DNA of 58,334 nt, taken from assembly GCF_000273745.1 (NCBI RefSeq), contig NZ_AKVZ01000023.1, forward strand, positions 1-58,334, given 5' to 3'. Origin of the DNA: Rickettsia australis str. Phillips (lineage in GTDB: Bacteria; Pseudomonadota; Alphaproteobacteria; Rickettsiales; Rickettsiaceae). This document shows positions 1-9,243 of the stretch, in pieces. The position numbers were made by a program, and so were the translations under genes. The notes under the pieces are model-generated. The model was not told the DNA's origin, made no database searches, and saw only the letters and a list, made by a program, of their open reading frames with translations. Each line of letters starts with the position of its first letter. Positions within the stretch are counted from its first letter, which is position 1.

Positions 1-1197
1 CATTAAAATGCTCTCTTAGCTGCCCCTCACTTAATTGATCAATTTTAGGGGTTGTAGCTAAAAATTCTTCTAAGGGTTTGGTATCTATTTTTGCTTGCCT
101 TTCTTTTTCAAGCAAGTCTTTCTTATCTTCATAATTTCCTATTGATGTTTTTAAACTACTTATTTAATTTATTTTATCTTTTTTTTGTTCCATACGTACT
201 AATTTTGTGTCTGCTTCACCTATAACATTACTTCCTCCTCCAATAAGACCGGCTGCTAAACCAATCATAATCTCGCCTGCTGAACTTGCTTGTGCCACTA
301 ACGCTGCTACTTCTAAAACATTATCCCGAACTGCTTTTAAAATTTCTTTAGTTCTCGTAGTATGTAACTTTTTAGGTTCAAGAATTTCTTGATAAATTTT
401 AGGTAATTTAGTATCCAAGAAATTTTTAAGTGCAGGACTATCTTTTCCTTTATCTATTTGAGTAGCAACTACTAACTCTGCTTGCTTTACATAATTAGCT
501 TTAATATTTTCTCTTTCTATCTCAATGCTTATCTTCTCTTACTTCCAAAATTTCTTTTCCGACATTATAAGCAATGGCTGATAAAGAAAATGCAGCAAGC
601 CTAAGTCCAACCGGCGTCGGGTTAAGGGCTAACGACACCATGACACCACCAATTTTTGCCGTACGTTTTACTGCCTTACTACCCAATTGTTTTATATGTT
701 GTCTCTAATACATTTGCTGCCATTTCAGCACCCAGTAAAGTTTTTATTTTATCAAGCACCTTATCGGCAATACCAAAACTTAGGTTACCTTTTTCTTTAA
801 TTTTTGCACCTTGCTAAAGTTTATCAACCGAATCTTAAGCTTTTGCTACTTTTTCTCCAACGTTAATTACTCCTTCTACTACATGAGCAGGACTAGCGAT
901 AATTTGACTACCCTCCTTTACCACTTCAATTGCTACTCCACTTGCAGCGATTCCGGCACGAGCGACTCTAGCACCGTAAAGTACCGTATTCTCTTTCAAC
1001 ATTCTTTTTCCTGCTGGCTTATTTTGCGATTACCGTTCCTCTGGATACTCAGAAGCTTTTGTTTGTGCTGCTTCTAAAGGCTCTACTCTTTCAGAGGTAT
1101 TTATTGAAGATTTAAGCTTATTATCTTCTGCTGCATTTTTTACTACCTCTTCAGGAACATTAATAGATGATTTACTGCTTAAATTTTCTTTACTCAT
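1..1197 (-). pseudogene. Degraded large hypothetical protein (N-terminal part, continues off the left edge)
   Basis: Reading leftwards from an ATG at 1197, a polar start (MSKENLSSKSSINVPEE) runs about 55 codons to a stop. The protein sense then continues through several frame changes and stops: an Ala/Val-rich helix near 900-1000, a hydrophobic stretch near 570-640, and an 84-codon open piece at 164-418 with a Gly-rich hydrophobic segment (IGLAAGLIGGG). These pieces keep the order and codon usage of one protein with amphipathic or membrane-prone helices, so this is one broken gene. I do not recognise the family. No part has a credible start with a ribosome site except the N-terminus. Confidence 0.6.
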
Positions 1198-1199
1198 TA

Positions 1200-1549
1200 A
1201 TGCTCTTTAACTTTTTTAGGTATTATTGCATAGCTCAGCTGTTTTGTCATTGCGAGGAAATTATGCAATAATCGACGAAGCAATCTCAGGATATTTGACG
1301 AGATTACCACGCAGCCTACGGGTGCTCGCAAGGCGTTGCCCGCGTGGATCAATTTCACCTCTGTCATCCCGTGGCTTGACCGGTCTTGTTGCATGGCTCG
1401 TTTTATGTCATTCCCGCGAAAGCGGGAATCCAGTAAAACCTACAAAAAACTTGTTTTTTTGGTTTATTTCACCAAATTATGTAACTTCTATATCAATATT
1501 TAAGTTATTTGTCTGGATCCACGCATACGTGGGAATGACATAGGAACAC
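1200..1549. other. Gene-free spacer filled with repeat copies
   Basis: This spacer holds three repeat pieces. A partial copy of the GTCATTGCGAGG family (about 1246-1295) is followed by a half copy of the CCGTGGCTTGACC family (about 1366-1386) and a complete GTCATTCCCGC element at 1407-1541. The short ORFs here read through the repeats and are not genes. Confidence 0.75.
1407..1541. repeat. Palindromic element, family B (GTCATTCCCGC ends)
   Basis: The ends are inverted: GTCATTCCCGCGAAAGCGGG on the left and its near complement (ACGTGGGAATGACA) on the right, with AT-rich DNA between. The same ends recur at 17905-18023, 37591-37713 and 51785-51883, plus half copies elsewhere. Confidence 0.8.
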
Positions 1550-2695
1550 TCACCTCTTCCCCATCGCATAGCTAGTAATCAAGGTTTTTATAGACTTAAA
1601 ATTATTTATTGCCTTAAATCCTATTTGTCTTAAATATCTTACATTTTTGGAATAATTTGAAAAAATATTATTTAACTCATCAGTCAGCTTATACATAATA
1701 AAATTATCCTCTTGCCTTAGCTTTTGGTATTCTTGTAATGTACCATTATTACTAACAATCATACTCAAAGTATCTATATCCTTTATGCCCTGATTAAGCC
1801 CCTGTCCTGCTAAAGGATGTACTGTGTGAGCAGTGTCGGCAATAAGCACTATCTTATTATGAAAATATCTATTTGCTATACGCGCTTTTAGTGGAAAACT
1901 ACTAATCTCACTATCAATAGTAATGTTACCTAAAGAATTACCGGCATTTCTTTGAGTTAAAAATCTAACTTCTTCTACAGGCAAATTAACAATTAAAGCA
2001 GCCTGATCAGAAGAAGTTGACCATATTACGGATGAAGCATATTGATTTTTTAAAGGCAGCAAAGCAAAAGGACCAAGCGGCAGGAAATGCTCCATAGCAC
2101 AATTTTCATGCGGATTTTCATGCTTAATATTAAATGTAAGAGCAGTTTGATAAGGTTTTTCAATTTCATTAGCAAAATAATGAGACTTCACTTTTGAATT
2201 TGCTCCATCACATATAATTAATAAACTACACTTAATTTGTTTATCATCAAATTTTATAATCGAGTAGTCATTATGGCTTATAACCTCTTGATATTGATTA
2301 TTATCAATTAATGTTATCCACGGATTATTAGTTATTTTTGACAATAGTATTTTTTTAAAATCACTATTCTTAACCACATATCCAAGTACAGCGTCATCGT
2401 CATTGCGTAAATCTAATATCTCTGCAGCCTTATTATCTACTACATATATTTCTTGCATTTTTGCCACAAACTTTTCAAGCTCTTCCCATATATCAATGGA
2501 GAATAAGAAATTTTTGGAATGCGGCGTTAAAGCAGTAATTCTTATATCGTTGAAAAACTCTGGGCTTTTTACCGATTTACTCTCGAAGATAGTAGTTTTT
2601 ATACCCTTTTGTGCAAAAGACAGTGCAGTTAGCATGCCACTCAAACCGCATCCTAAGATTATAGTATCAATCTGTTTTGTTTTCATTTGACTCAT
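1550..2695 (-). CDS. ubiH: FAD-dependent ubiquinone biosynthesis hydroxylase (UbiH/UbiF family)
   Basis: Flavin monooxygenase that hydroxylates the ring of a ubiquinone precursor at the inner membrane. At 381 residues it has the usual family length. The N-terminal dinucleotide-binding motif is visible (IILGCGLSGMLTA, residues about 12-24), followed by an acidic strand end (FESKS). The second FAD motif, IADTAHTVHPLAGQGLN (about 285-300), is the UbiH/COQ6 signature. The start overlaps the end of the upstream MrpF-like gene by 29 bases; a second ATG three codons in is possible. Which ring position is hydroxylated cannot be told from sequence alone, so UbiF or UbiL-type activity remains possible. 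Confidence 0.88.
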   Translation of the reverse strand: MSQMKTKQIDTIILGCGLSGMLTALSFAQKGIKTTIFESKSVKSPEFFNDIRITALTPHSKNFLFSIDIWEELEKFVAKMQEIYVVDNKAAEILDLRNDDDAVLGYVVKNSDFKKILLSKITNNPWITLIDNNQYQEVISHNDYSIIKFDDKQIKCSLLIICDGANSKVKSHYFANEIEKPYQTALTFNIKHENPHENCAMEHFLPLGPFALLPLKNQYASSVIWSTSSDQAALIVNLPVEEVRFLTQRNAGNSLGNITIDSEISSFPLKARIANRYFHNKIVLIADTAHTVHPLAGQGLNQGIKDIDTLSMIVSNNGTLQEYQKLRQEDNFIMYKLTDELNNIFSNYSKNVRYLRQIGFKAINNFKSIKTLITSYAMGKR

Positions 2696-2933
2696 GTATA
2701 AAATATTTTAAATATCCATTTGTTGCTATAAAGCTTAAAAGAAAGTAAATCATTGCTATATCCAAATATGAACTATTACCTGAGTATAAACCTAAACAGC
2801 AAATAAATAAACTCACTAAAGTCGTGCAGCTATTTAAAATCAATAAATGTGTTAAAATATCTGTTTTTTTGATAAATAGGTAGGTTATTAAGCAAATAAA
2901 TAATGAAATAATAATTAAACAGATGTTAAGCAT
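2667..2933 (-). CDS. MrpF/MnhF-like subunit of a multisubunit cation/proton antiporter
   Basis: An 88-residue membrane protein with three hydrophobic segments (about 3-20, 29-50, 57-77). The arrangement fits the MrpF/PhaF family: a first helix, then DILTHLLILNSCTT where the family has its D-R-x-L-A-x-D-T region, and a YLDIAMIYFLLSFIAT segment resembling the conserved YLD-x-A helix. MrpF is a small subunit of Na+/H+ antiporters. No other Mrp subunit lies in this window, so partners must be elsewhere. It is probably cotranscribed with the overlapping ubiH downstream. Confidence 0.65.
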   Translation of the reverse strand: MLNICLIIISLFICLITYLFIKKTDILTHLLILNSCTTLVSLFICCLGLYSGNSSYLDIAMIYFLLSFIATNGYLKYFIHESNENKTD

Positions 2934-2978
2934 AATTTTTAAAATTTGGTTTTACTGCTTGTTAGAGGCTTTGTTGTA

Positions 2979-3076
2979 TTATACCGTGGCTTGACCACGG
3001 TATCCATAAAAATAACTTAATAATACTAATAATTTTAGTAGCAACTGGACCCCGTGGTCAAGCCACGGGGTGATAC
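2979..3076. repeat. Palindromic element, family A
   Basis: Outer arms CCGTGGCTTGACCACGG and CCCGTGGTCAAGCCACGG are each self-complementary and also complementary to one another. The AT-rich centre carries a weaker inverted repeat (ATACTAATAATTTTAGTA). About ten further copies lie in the window. Confidence 0.85.
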
Positions 3077-3278
3077 AGCAAAGCACTAGATTCCCGCCTA
3101 CGCGGGAATGACAATATCACACAGTACCCTCATTATATATAATCATTTATAACACTACAAACTGCAAATAAAATTAATTAAAATTCCTTAAATAATTTTA
3201 ATATTATGTAATCTTAGCCAACCTTTACATTGTAAATAGCTATTGTGACAAAAATGTTATAAAAAAATGTTGCTTTCT

Positions 3279-3305
3279 TTTACATTCAGCATTAACGTAT
3301 ATAAT
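3279..3305 (+). promoter_or_regulatory. Possible promoter of the ntrX-like gene
   Basis: TTTACA at 3279-3284 and TATAAT at 3300-3305, separated by 15 bases, which is short for a sigma-70 promoter. The predicted transcript would start about 30 bases before the ATG at 3341, with AAGG as a modest ribosome site. Confidence 0.4.
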
Positions 3306-3340
3306 TTAGGCTTTGATTAATATTTTTAAGGTAAATTGTA

Positions 3341-4768
3341 ATGTCACAACTAGATGTTTTAATAGTAGACGATGAAGAGAGTATACGAAATCTCATTGCT
3401 GCAAATTTGAAAGATGAAGGTTTTAATCCTAAGGTTGCCGCTAATAGTACTCAAGCTCTTAAAATACTTTCCGAAAAACCGGTCTCTGCAGTTATACTTG
3501 ATATTTGGCTTCAAGGAAGCGAAATTGACGGTCTTGGGATTTTAGAGATAATTAAAAAACGCTATCCTTTAATGCCGGTAATAATTATTAGCGGTCACGG
3601 TACTATAGAAACAGCAGTAAATGCTATAAAAATGGGTGCTTACGATTATATAGAAAAACCTTTTAATAATGATAAATTAGTTATTCTACTTAAAAGAGCT
3701 TGCGAAGTAACAAAGTTAAAACGTGAAAATATAGATTTAAAATCAAAAATTATAGATAAAACTGAATTAGTAGGCGGATGTTCGGTAACTTTAAAATATA
3801 AAATGGAAATAGAAAAGGCAGCTAGCTCTAGCAGTCGTATAATGATTCACGGTAAAAGCGGTAGCGGTAAAGCACTTGCAGCAAGATTAATTCATAAACA
3901 ATCTAAAAGGGTTAATAATCCGTTCATTATTTTCAGCCCTACCTGTATGACTACAGAAAAAATTAATCAAGAATTATTCGGCAAATTGGAAAAGCAGGAA
4001 AATAATAATAAACGCCCTACTATCTTAGAATTTGCCAATAACGGTACTTTATATATAGATGAGGTCAGTAATATTCCTATTCCTATCCAGGTAAAATTAT
4101 TAAAATTCCTTAAAGATCAAACTATTACAAAACCTTGTGGAAAAAATATTAAAGTTGATATAAAAATTATCACCGGTACTTCTAAAAATATTCAAGATGA
4201 AGTGAATAATGGCAAATTCCTAGAAGATCTATATTATCGCCTTAATGTATCCTCTCTAAAAGTACCCTCATTATATGAGAGAAAAGAAGATATACCGCTA
4301 CTCGTTAAATATTTTGTTAAACAGCTTTCAAAATTTTCAGGTTTAAAAGAACGTAACTTTGCTGATGACACTATCGCTGCTCTTCAATCCTATGAATGGC
4401 CCGGTAATATCAGACAATTACGTAATGTAGTTGAATGGACTTTAATTATGAATCCATTAACTGTAGGTAATAATGAAATTATCAAACCTTATATGATACC
4501 TTCCGAAATATTAGCAAATAGTGCTAATCTCACAAAACTTGAAGATAGTTTTGATATGTTATCTATGCCGCTTAGAGAAGCTAGAGAAGTTTTTGAACGT
4601 CAATATCTATCGGCACAAATGAGTCGTTTTAATAATAATATTTCAAAAACATCCTCATTTGTCGGTATGGAAAGATCGGCTTTGCATCGTAAATTAAAAT
4701 TATTAAGCTTACATATACCTCCTACAAATAGAATAAATGAAGAAAAATATGAGGAAGCAAATGCTTAA
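3341..4768 (+). CDS. ntrX: NtrX-like response regulator lacking the sigma-54 contact motif
   Basis: Two-component response regulator of 475 residues. The receiver domain (1-120) has the acidic pair D10/D11, phospho-acceptor D54 (VILDIWL) and the KPF lysine near 106. An AAA+ domain follows (about 145-370) with Walker A GKSGSGKA and Walker [12 protein letters not shown], and a Fis-type helix-turn-helix closes the protein (about 430-470, [17 protein letters not shown]). Between the ELFG motif and Walker B, where sigma-54 activators carry GAFTGA, the sequence reads [13 protein letters not shown], so the loop that touches sigma-54 is absent. It probably acts as a sigma-54-independent regulator. 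The partner kinase NtrY is not in the window. The 3' end overlaps the next gene. Confidence 0.9.
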   Translation: MSQLDVLIVDDEESIRNLIAANLKDEGFNPKVAANSTQALKILSEKPVSAVILDIWLQGSEIDGLGILEIIKKRYPLMPVIIISGHGTIETAVNAIKMGAYDYIEKPFNNDKLVILLKRACEVTKLKRENIDLKSKIIDKTELVGGCSVTLKYKMEIEKAASSSSRIMIHGKSGSGKALAARLIHKQSKRVNNPFIIFSPTCMTTEKINQELFGKLEKQENNNKRPTILEFANNGTLYIDEVSNIPIPIQVKLLKFLKDQTITKPCGKNIKVDIKIITGTSKNIQDEVNNGKFLEDLYYRLNVSSLKVPSLYERKEDIPLLVKYFVKQLSKFSGLKERNFADDTIAALQSYEWPGNIRQLRNVVEWTLIMNPLTVGNNEIIKPYMIPSEILANSANLTKLEDSFDMLSMPLREAREVFERQYLSAQMSRFNNNISKTSSFVGMERSALHRKLKLLSLHIPPTNRINEEKYEEANA

Positions 4769-6506
4769 AGTAATATCAATAATTACTATTTATTTGTTAT
4801 TAAGCAGCTGCTCCGAATCTACTCATGATGCGAATGGATTACTTACGGATAGCCAAAGCACAGTAATTCGGAATTATATAATATCGCAAAATTCTAAAAA
4901 CCTTAAAGTGAACCTTAAAGAGAAGTTCGGTTCAAATTTAAAAGGAATCAAATTAATAGGAGTAAAGCTAATAAATGAAGATTTATCAGGAATAGATTTA
5001 ACTTCCTGTGAAATATTACGTGTTGATTTTGCAGGTAGTAATTTAGAAAAAGCTATACTTACAAATGCTATAATTCAAGAATGTAATTTTGCAGATTCGG
5101 TAATAAAAAATATTTCCGGATATAATTCTGACTTTCAAGGTTCAATTTTTAACAATATAACATTACAAAATACAAATTTTGTTCAATCAAATTTTAGCGA
5201 TACTGCTTTTAATAAAACTACTATAATAAATGTCAATTTTGAAAATTCTAAATTTAGTCATGTATTATGGCGCAATAACACTATCGACAGTGTTAATTTT
5301 CAAAAAACTAACCTAAAGAATAATAGCTTTAAAAATACTAATATAACAAATTCAATATTTTACGGTACAGATTTAGAAAAAAGTGTAATAAATAATACCA
5401 ATTTTACTAATAATTATTTTGAATCTAGCGACCTAAGTCACACTAAATTAACATCAGTAATAATTAAGGATTCTAACTTTACACACAGTATTTTTAATGA
5501 AGTAAACTTTAATAACGTACAAAGTAATAACTCTTTCTTTTCATACGCTTCCTTTCAAGATTCAACATTACGGAATATTAGCCTTACTAAATGTGATTTA
5601 CAAAATAGTACAATTAGTAGTTCAGTGTTAAATCATTTTAAAATTAATAATACTATATTAAATAATATGAGTCTTAACGATAACAAATTTAATAATTTAT
5701 CAATAAAAAATAGTAATGCTAATTTTGTAAGGATTAATAAAACTAAAGGCTCAAATATTACTTTAGATAATATAAGCTATACTAATAATATTTTTAGCAA
5801 TAATGATTTTAAACAATTTATAGTAATTAATACTGACTTAAACAGCAGTGAAATAATAAACTCAAATATAACTAATGGACAATTTAATAATGTAAATTTT
5901 TCTAAATCTTTAATACAAAACGTAAATTTTTCAGATGTTAAAATTACTTTAGGTAATTTAAAACAAATAGCTCTAATAAATTCTAATCTAACAAATACTA
6001 CGGTTATTAACTCCGTCCTTTCTAATTCACAAATAAATAATATTAACTACCAAGCATATTCCGGTTTTATTAATACTAATGTTTCTAATAATATTATTTT
6101 AAATAGCGATAATTCGAGCAAAATTCCACCAAATAATATAGTAATAAGTTCGGTAAAAGATTTACAAAAAATAACTAACTTAACAAATATAAATTTAACA
6201 AATCTTGACTTAAGTAGTTTAGTATTTAATGGAACAGATTTTTCACATAGTATCTTTAAAAATACTAATTTAACAAATACGGTAATAAACAATTCTATTT
6301 TAAAAGAAGCTAATTTTTCTACAGCAATACTTACTAAAACAGATTTCTCAAACTCAATATTAACAAATAGTATATTTAAATCAGCTAAAATTGATCAAGC
6401 GGGCTTTAATAACTCTGACCTAACAAATACTGATTTTACCGAAGCAACAATTAAAGATACTTCGTTTGATAAAGCTAAGACAAGCGGAATGAAAGGAGTG
6501 GAGTAG
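4761..6506 (+). CDS. Asn-rich pentapeptide-repeat lipoprotein
   Basis: Exported lipoprotein with a long right-handed pentapeptide-repeat helix. I choose the ATG at 4761 (581 residues) because GAGGAAG lies just upstream at 4751-4757; in-frame ATGs at 4749 and 4737 have weaker sites. The signal is short and ends in a lipobox (LLLSSC), so the mature protein starts at Cys about 16. From about residue 60 to the end, five-residue units with a central Leu or Phe recur ([15 protein letters not shown] is typical), and Asn is strikingly enriched in the outward positions. It overlaps the regulator gene by 8 bases, which suggests cotranscription. Function is unknown; the coil could be a scaffold or a DNA-mimic-like rod at the envelope. 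Confidence 0.85.
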   Translation: MLKVISIITIYLLLSSCSESTHDANGLLTDSQSTVIRNYIISQNSKNLKVNLKEKFGSNLKGIKLIGVKLINEDLSGIDLTSCEILRVDFAGSNLEKAILTNAIIQECNFADSVIKNISGYNSDFQGSIFNNITLQNTNFVQSNFSDTAFNKTTIINVNFENSKFSHVLWRNNTIDSVNFQKTNLKNNSFKNTNITNSIFYGTDLEKSVINNTNFTNNYFESSDLSHTKLTSVIIKDSNFTHSIFNEVNFNNVQSNNSFFSYASFQDSTLRNISLTKCDLQNSTISSSVLNHFKINNTILNNMSLNDNKFNNLSIKNSNANFVRINKTKGSNITLDNISYTNNIFSNNDFKQFIVINTDLNSSEIINSNITNGQFNNVNFSKSLIQNVNFSDVKITLGNLKQIALINSNLTNTTVINSVLSNSQINNINYQAYSGFINTNVSNNIILNSDNSSKIPPNNIVISSVKDLQKITNLTNINLTNLDLSSLVFNGTDFSHSIFKNTNLTNTVINNSILKEANFSTAILTKTDFSNSILTNSIFKSAKIDQAGFNNSDLTNTDFTEATIKDTSFDKAKTSGMKGVE

Positions 6507-6563
6507 TTTTTAAGTGTTATAAGCGATTGTAGGATTTGTTGCGCATGGCTCAGTTTCACCTCT

Positions 6564-6664
6564 GTCATACCGTGGCTTGACCACGGTATCCAGTTAAAAA
6601 TGCTAAAATTATTAGTATTTTTTATTGTTTTTATGGACCCCGTGGTCAAGCCGCGGGGTGACGC
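6564..6664. repeat. Palindromic element, family A
   Basis: TACCGTGGCTTGACCACGG on the left is matched by CCCGTGGTCAAGCCGCGG on the right. The centre holds the AT-rich inverted repeat with AAAATTATTAGTATTTTTT. It fills most of the spacer between two convergent genes. Confidence 0.85.
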
Positions 6665-6757
6665 AGTAGGTTTTACCGGTACACAACAACGCCTGCTATC
6701 AATGACCACTCGGTACCCATACAGCAACGCCCCACTTATGCAGGAATAACACAGAAT

Positions 6758-7756
6758 TTACCTTTGGTGGCTCTTCAAAGATTTTCCTTTATTAGTAGGA
6801 GTATTAGACGGTGTAAATGGATTATTATTCATGCAAGCAGTAGGACTTTGCTTCTTCATTCTATTAATAATTCGTTGTTGTTTAAGATTATTTATCTTTT
6901 GTCTTCCGGCTATCCTTATAGATTTAGTAATTTTGGCAGTTTCTACAAATATTTCCTGAGGAGTTTGTAGCTGATCAATTTGCTCATAATGTTTTTTAAG
7001 AAACTCTTCTTTTATCTTTGGCTTTACTCCTTTCAAATCAACATATATTTTATATAACTTCTTTAATTTTATTTTAGATTCTTTTATTTGTTGTTTGGAA
7101 GATTTTTGAGAAAGTGATTTAATTGAATTAACAAGACTACTGCCTATTTCTTTTATAATATTAACTGCAGGCGAAGCTATTTGCTTTATTCCTTCATACA
7201 TTTTACCGAGTTCTTTAGCAATAACATCTAATATTTTAGGCTCATATTCTTTAGATATAGGATGTGTATCCCTAATAATATCTCCAGCTTCAGTTAAATT
7301 ATTAGCTAAATTAAATAATGCTTTTTTTGCCTCTAAATCAGTAGATCTAGTAGCATATGAACTAGCTATATCTGCATGAGCATCTATAGTATCGGTAATT
7401 ATTGATTTAGTATCATTAAAAAAAAGATCTTTAGATGTCTTTTTTCGTGTTACAGTAGTATCTTCTCTTAATTTATCTAGCCTATCACGTATTGCTTGGT
7501 CTGTTTGAGCATTGAGAGCTTTACTTTTTTGTTCTATTTTAACCTCAGATTGTATCTTCTCAACTAGCTTATCTACCTCATCATCGGATTCATAACCAGA
7601 GTCATAACCGGATTTTTTTGCAGGAACATAAGGCCTATCTTGGAGCTTTGCAAATCTTTCTTCTAATTCTTCAAGTGTTGGAGGAGTACCTTTAAGTTTT
7701 GCTAATCTTTCTTCTAATTCTTTTATTATTGGATCGTCCTGCTTTTTCTTAGACAT
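6758..7756 (-). CDS. Rickettsial coiled-coil protein of unknown function
   Basis: I do not recognise the family. The start at 7756 is chosen because AGAGGT (complement at 7761-7766) sits four bases upstream; an earlier ATG at 7780 lacks a site. The 332-residue product is highly charged and helical with no signal peptide. Its N-terminus repeats one motif twice (ELEERLAKLKGTPP, then ELEERFAKLQDRPY), followed by an acidic Tyr/Ser patch (GYDSGYESDDE) and long Lys/Glu helices. The centre has a milder amphipathic stretch (about 180-220), and the C-terminus is Pro/Asn/Thr-rich and basic. This layout is compatible with an effector or structural protein, but nothing proves that. Confidence 0.7.
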   Translation of the reverse strand: MSKKKQDDPIIKELEERLAKLKGTPPTLEELEERFAKLQDRPYVPAKKSGYDSGYESDDEVDKLVEKIQSEVKIEQKSKALNAQTDQAIRDRLDKLREDTTVTRKKTSKDLFFNDTKSIITDTIDAHADIASSYATRSTDLEAKKALFNLANNLTEAGDIIRDTHPISKEYEPKILDVIAKELGKMYEGIKQIASPAVNIIKEIGSSLVNSIKSLSQKSSKQQIKESKIKLKKLYKIYVDLKGVKPKIKEEFLKKHYEQIDQLQTPQEIFVETAKITKSIRIAGRQKINNLKQQRIINRMKKQSPTACMNNNPFTPSNTPTNKGKSLKSHQR

Positions 7757-7760
7757 ATAT

Positions 7761-7766
7761 ACCTCT
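7761..7766 (-). promoter_or_regulatory. Ribosome binding site deciding the start at 7756
   Basis: AGAGGT on the minus strand, four bases before ATG 7756. The alternative ATG at 7780 has nothing comparable. Confidence 0.55.
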
Positions 7767-7899
7767 GTAATAATTCTCAATTATTAATAACATAAACTAC
7801 TAACTAAAATAAAGTATTTTTTAATATGAAAGATAACATCCCTTTAAACAATATCATTATCCAATGCTACCTGCTATTTTAGTGCTGTTATCTTCAAAA

Positions 7900-9082
7900 T
7901 GAAGATGCTGAGTTATTATTCCTGCTTTATTCTATTGTTTCAAAAGCAGTACCGGTAAGGCCTTTAGCTATACATCCTATTTTAGGAAAATGATCTTTGA
8001 TATAATTATCTAGTTTTAATAAGATAATTATCATCTGATAACAAGATTTTTAATGCCTCTTTTTTATGTTTTGGCAAACTGCTATATTCGCTAAGAGCAG
8101 CATATTCTTTATATCCTATAGCACTCTCTTTGCTGAACCTCTTTTCAATAAATTCAGCCAACTTACTTAAACAATACTGTGATACTCTAGCATCTCAAAT
8201 TTCTTGCACTTCAGGAGTAGAGGAGTTATAGGCATTAACAAAAGCATCACCTTGTAAAACCCTCAAGTTTTTTTATAGAGGTATAAATATACTATTCTCA
8301 AGAAGAATTTGAGCCATTTCTATACGATTTAATTCAAGAACAAAAAACCAAGCAGTTTTTATAGCCCCTGCATACTCAAATTCAGCATTAACATCTGCTC
8401 CCTTTTATAGTAAAAGCCTTGCAGCTTCAATACTATCACCTTCAAAGGCTGAATGAAAAGGCGTTACACTATTTTCAGAAGCTCTTTGATCTACAGTAAA
8501 AATATTATTGTCGAGCAGATAATTTATAATATCTAAAAATCCATTTTTTGCAGCAATATTAAATATAGTTAATTTATTATAATCATCTTCTATTATAAAA
8601 TATGGATTACCTCCCTTTTCAATAAAATACTTTATTACAGGCAATAAGTCATGACAAGCAGACTCTTCTACTCTTGCTTCTGCTTTTCCCTCTCTATAAT
8701 AAGCTCTAAATTCTAGTAATTCTTCTTCAGATAAATAATATCTTTCTAGATATCATTTTAAGAATAACTTTTTTGATGCTTCTTCAGATAAGTTATATTT
8801 TTCTTTATACAATTCTAAGAATGATTCTTTTAATTTGTCTTCAAATAAATTGCCGTTTTCTTCAGATAATTTAAAAAATAACTGTTTTAATTCCTCTTCA
8901 GATAAATTTTTTTTTATAAACTGCTAAAAATAAATATAGCACGTCTTCACTGGATAAATAGTATTTTTCTTTATATGATTTTAAAAATAACTCTTTAATT
9001 CTTTTTTAAATAAGCTGCATCTTCCTTTATACGATTTAAAGAATAACTCAGTTTCTTCTTGCTGCGTTAATTCTTCTAACAT
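7900..9082 (-). pseudogene. Ankyrin-repeat protein, degraded
   Basis: The gene starts at ATG 9082 (MLEELTQQEETELFF) and breaks after about 33 codons. Shifted frames then show a tandem motif, roughly YxLSEEELxxLFxK, at least four times between 8690 and 9000. A 79-codon open piece (8405-8644) carries ankyrin-type units (TIFNIAAKNGFLDIINYLLD; SVTPFHSAFEGDSIEAARLLL). Further ankyrin-like sense continues to about 7900 with stops. Ankyrin proteins of Rickettsia are thought to act on host targets; this copy cannot be made intact. Confidence 0.7.
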
Positions 9083-9132
9083 AATTTTACCATAATTTAA
9101 TTTTAAACATAATTACATAAAGACACACAGCA

Positions 9133-9243
9133 GGTATATGAAGCTCAATTTGGAAAAGAGGAATCGGTTTTGAAGCTTTTAACTGCAGCGTACATACTAT
9201 AGTCAAGTACAACTAGGCCAATTTTTCAAATTCAGCGAGTATA
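9133..9243. repeat. Diverged palindromic element, family D, reaching into mrdA
   Basis: The right part, CCAATTTTTCAAATTCAGCG followed by AGTATAC, matches the right arm of the copies at 13809-13934 and 38600-38727. The left arm (GGTATATGAAGCTCAATTTGG) is diverged. The element runs into the last codons of mrdA. Confidence 0.6.

Larger units (their letters stand above)
2934..3340. other. Intergenic region with palindromic element and regulator promoter
   Basis: No gene seen. It contains a family A element (2979-3076), a family B half copy (about 3085-3113) and, at its right end, the likely promoter for the NtrX-like gene. Confidence 0.7.

Noticed and set aside
811-1543. Open frames on the plus strand at 811-1077 and 1226-1543
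   Set aside because: They run through a pseudogene in the opposite sense or through repeats, and have no ribosome site or recognisable product.
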